From JBDRGX01 sp043817485 [NCBI: bacterium] (GTDB lineage Bacteria > JBDRGX01), in contig JBDRGX010000067.1 of assembly GCA_043817485.1 (NCBI GenBank), positions 1-13,830 of the forward strand: DNA of 13,830 bases, given 5' to 3'. The notes under the pieces were generated by a model. It was not told the DNA's origin. It did not search any database and saw only the letters and a list, made by a program, of their open reading frames with translations. Numbering within the stretch: position 1 is the first letter of the stretch; every line of letters begins with the position of its first letter. A program made the translations under genes and the position numbers. Below are positions 13,588 through 13,830 of the stretch, in pieces.

Positions 13588-13830
13588 GGGCAATTCATCA
13601 GACTGTGTCACAATTATATAATTTTGCTTTATTGAAATATTAATGAGAAATAAATTGCTAAAAAAAATAAAAATGATATAAAAAACGGCATTTTCTGATA
13701 GAGAAAGAGTAGATTCCTGTATTCACAGGAATGACAATAGAATAATTTTATGTTTTATTTTAAATTTTGCTTATGAAATTTTCAAAAAGTAATTTTTTTA
13801 CCAATTGTGACACAGTCTCATGAATTGCCC
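13588..13830. mobile_element. 243-bp MITE-like element with 28-bp terminal inverted repeats
   Basis: The left end (13588-13615) begins GGGCAATTCAT and finishes GACTGTGTCACAATT; the right end (13803-13830) is its reverse complement at 27 of 28 positions. No ORF of note and no transposase lie inside, so it would be non-autonomous. The interior holds a perfect REP-like hairpin. The element reaches the last base of the window, so the right flank, any target duplication and a possible longer inverted repeat cannot be seen. Outer arms GGGCAATTCAT/ATGAATTGCCC read as two halves of one palindrome, so an inner element with GACTGTGTCACAATT ends may have entered it. Confidence 0.7.
13713..13732. repeat. 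REP-like hairpin inside the inverted-repeat element
   Basis: ATTCCTGT (13713-13720), loop ATTC and ACAGGAAT (13725-13732) form a perfect 8-bp stem followed by GACA. The form ATTCC...GGAATGACA is a common dispersed palindrome in bacterial genomes. It may act as a bidirectional RNA hairpin or a transposase-recognised REP. Confidence 0.6.

Overview
This is a very AT-rich bacterial chromosome segment with short Shine-Dalgarno-led genes, several TTG/GTG starts and many short dispersed repeats. It carries eleven protein genes and no RNA genes that I can recognise. An electron-bifurcating NfnAB pair points to anaerobic metabolism. A secreted beta-propeller with a C-terminal sorting-type domain (YPNPFNPE...) points to a diderm cell envelope. 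Together with the repeat families, this looks most like an uncultivated candidate-phylum bacterium; I cannot name the phylum from the sequence alone.

Layout. 1-251: non-coding, with fragments of dispersed repeats. 252-2309 (+): pheT, the beta subunit of phenylalanyl-tRNA synthetase, about 110 residues short because the EMAP/OB-fold tRNA-binding insert is absent. 2369-5721 (-): a gldF-gldG-DUF4340 cluster (ABC-2 permease, auxiliary protein, anchored periplasmic protein) with no ATPase gene and a 16-bp tandem repeat between gldF and gldG. 5859-6923 (-): PAS plus HD-GYP cyclic-di-GMP phosphodiesterase with its own good promoter and a leader of about 135 nt. 7142-8074 (-): PfkB-family 1-phosphofructokinase-like sugar kinase. 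8211-8936 (-): HAD-family hydrolase behind a near-consensus promoter with a perfect dyad at its start site. 9094-9852 (+): Cys-rich DUF5714 protein of clearly higher GC, probably acquired. 9853-10181: spacer holding a 24-codon ORF that resembles the start of a phage-type integrase. 10182-12412 (+): nfnA-nfnB, overlapping genes. 12584-13573 (+): secreted YVTN-type repeat protein. 13588-13830: a 243-bp element bounded by near-perfect 28-bp inverted repeats, running to the last base of the window.

How the genes work together. Apart from two units (gldF-gldG-DUF4340 and nfnAB) the genes are functionally independent: translation, envelope/ABC system, c-di-GMP signalling, sugar phosphorylation, redox balancing and a surface protein. 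HAD and the sugar kinase may share a transcript. No complete new defence or mobile system is visible. The most unusual points are the trimmed PheT, the ATPase-less Gld-type cluster, the foreign DUF5714 gene beside a possible integrase scrap, and the repeat elements. Motifs from those elements occur near both window ends.
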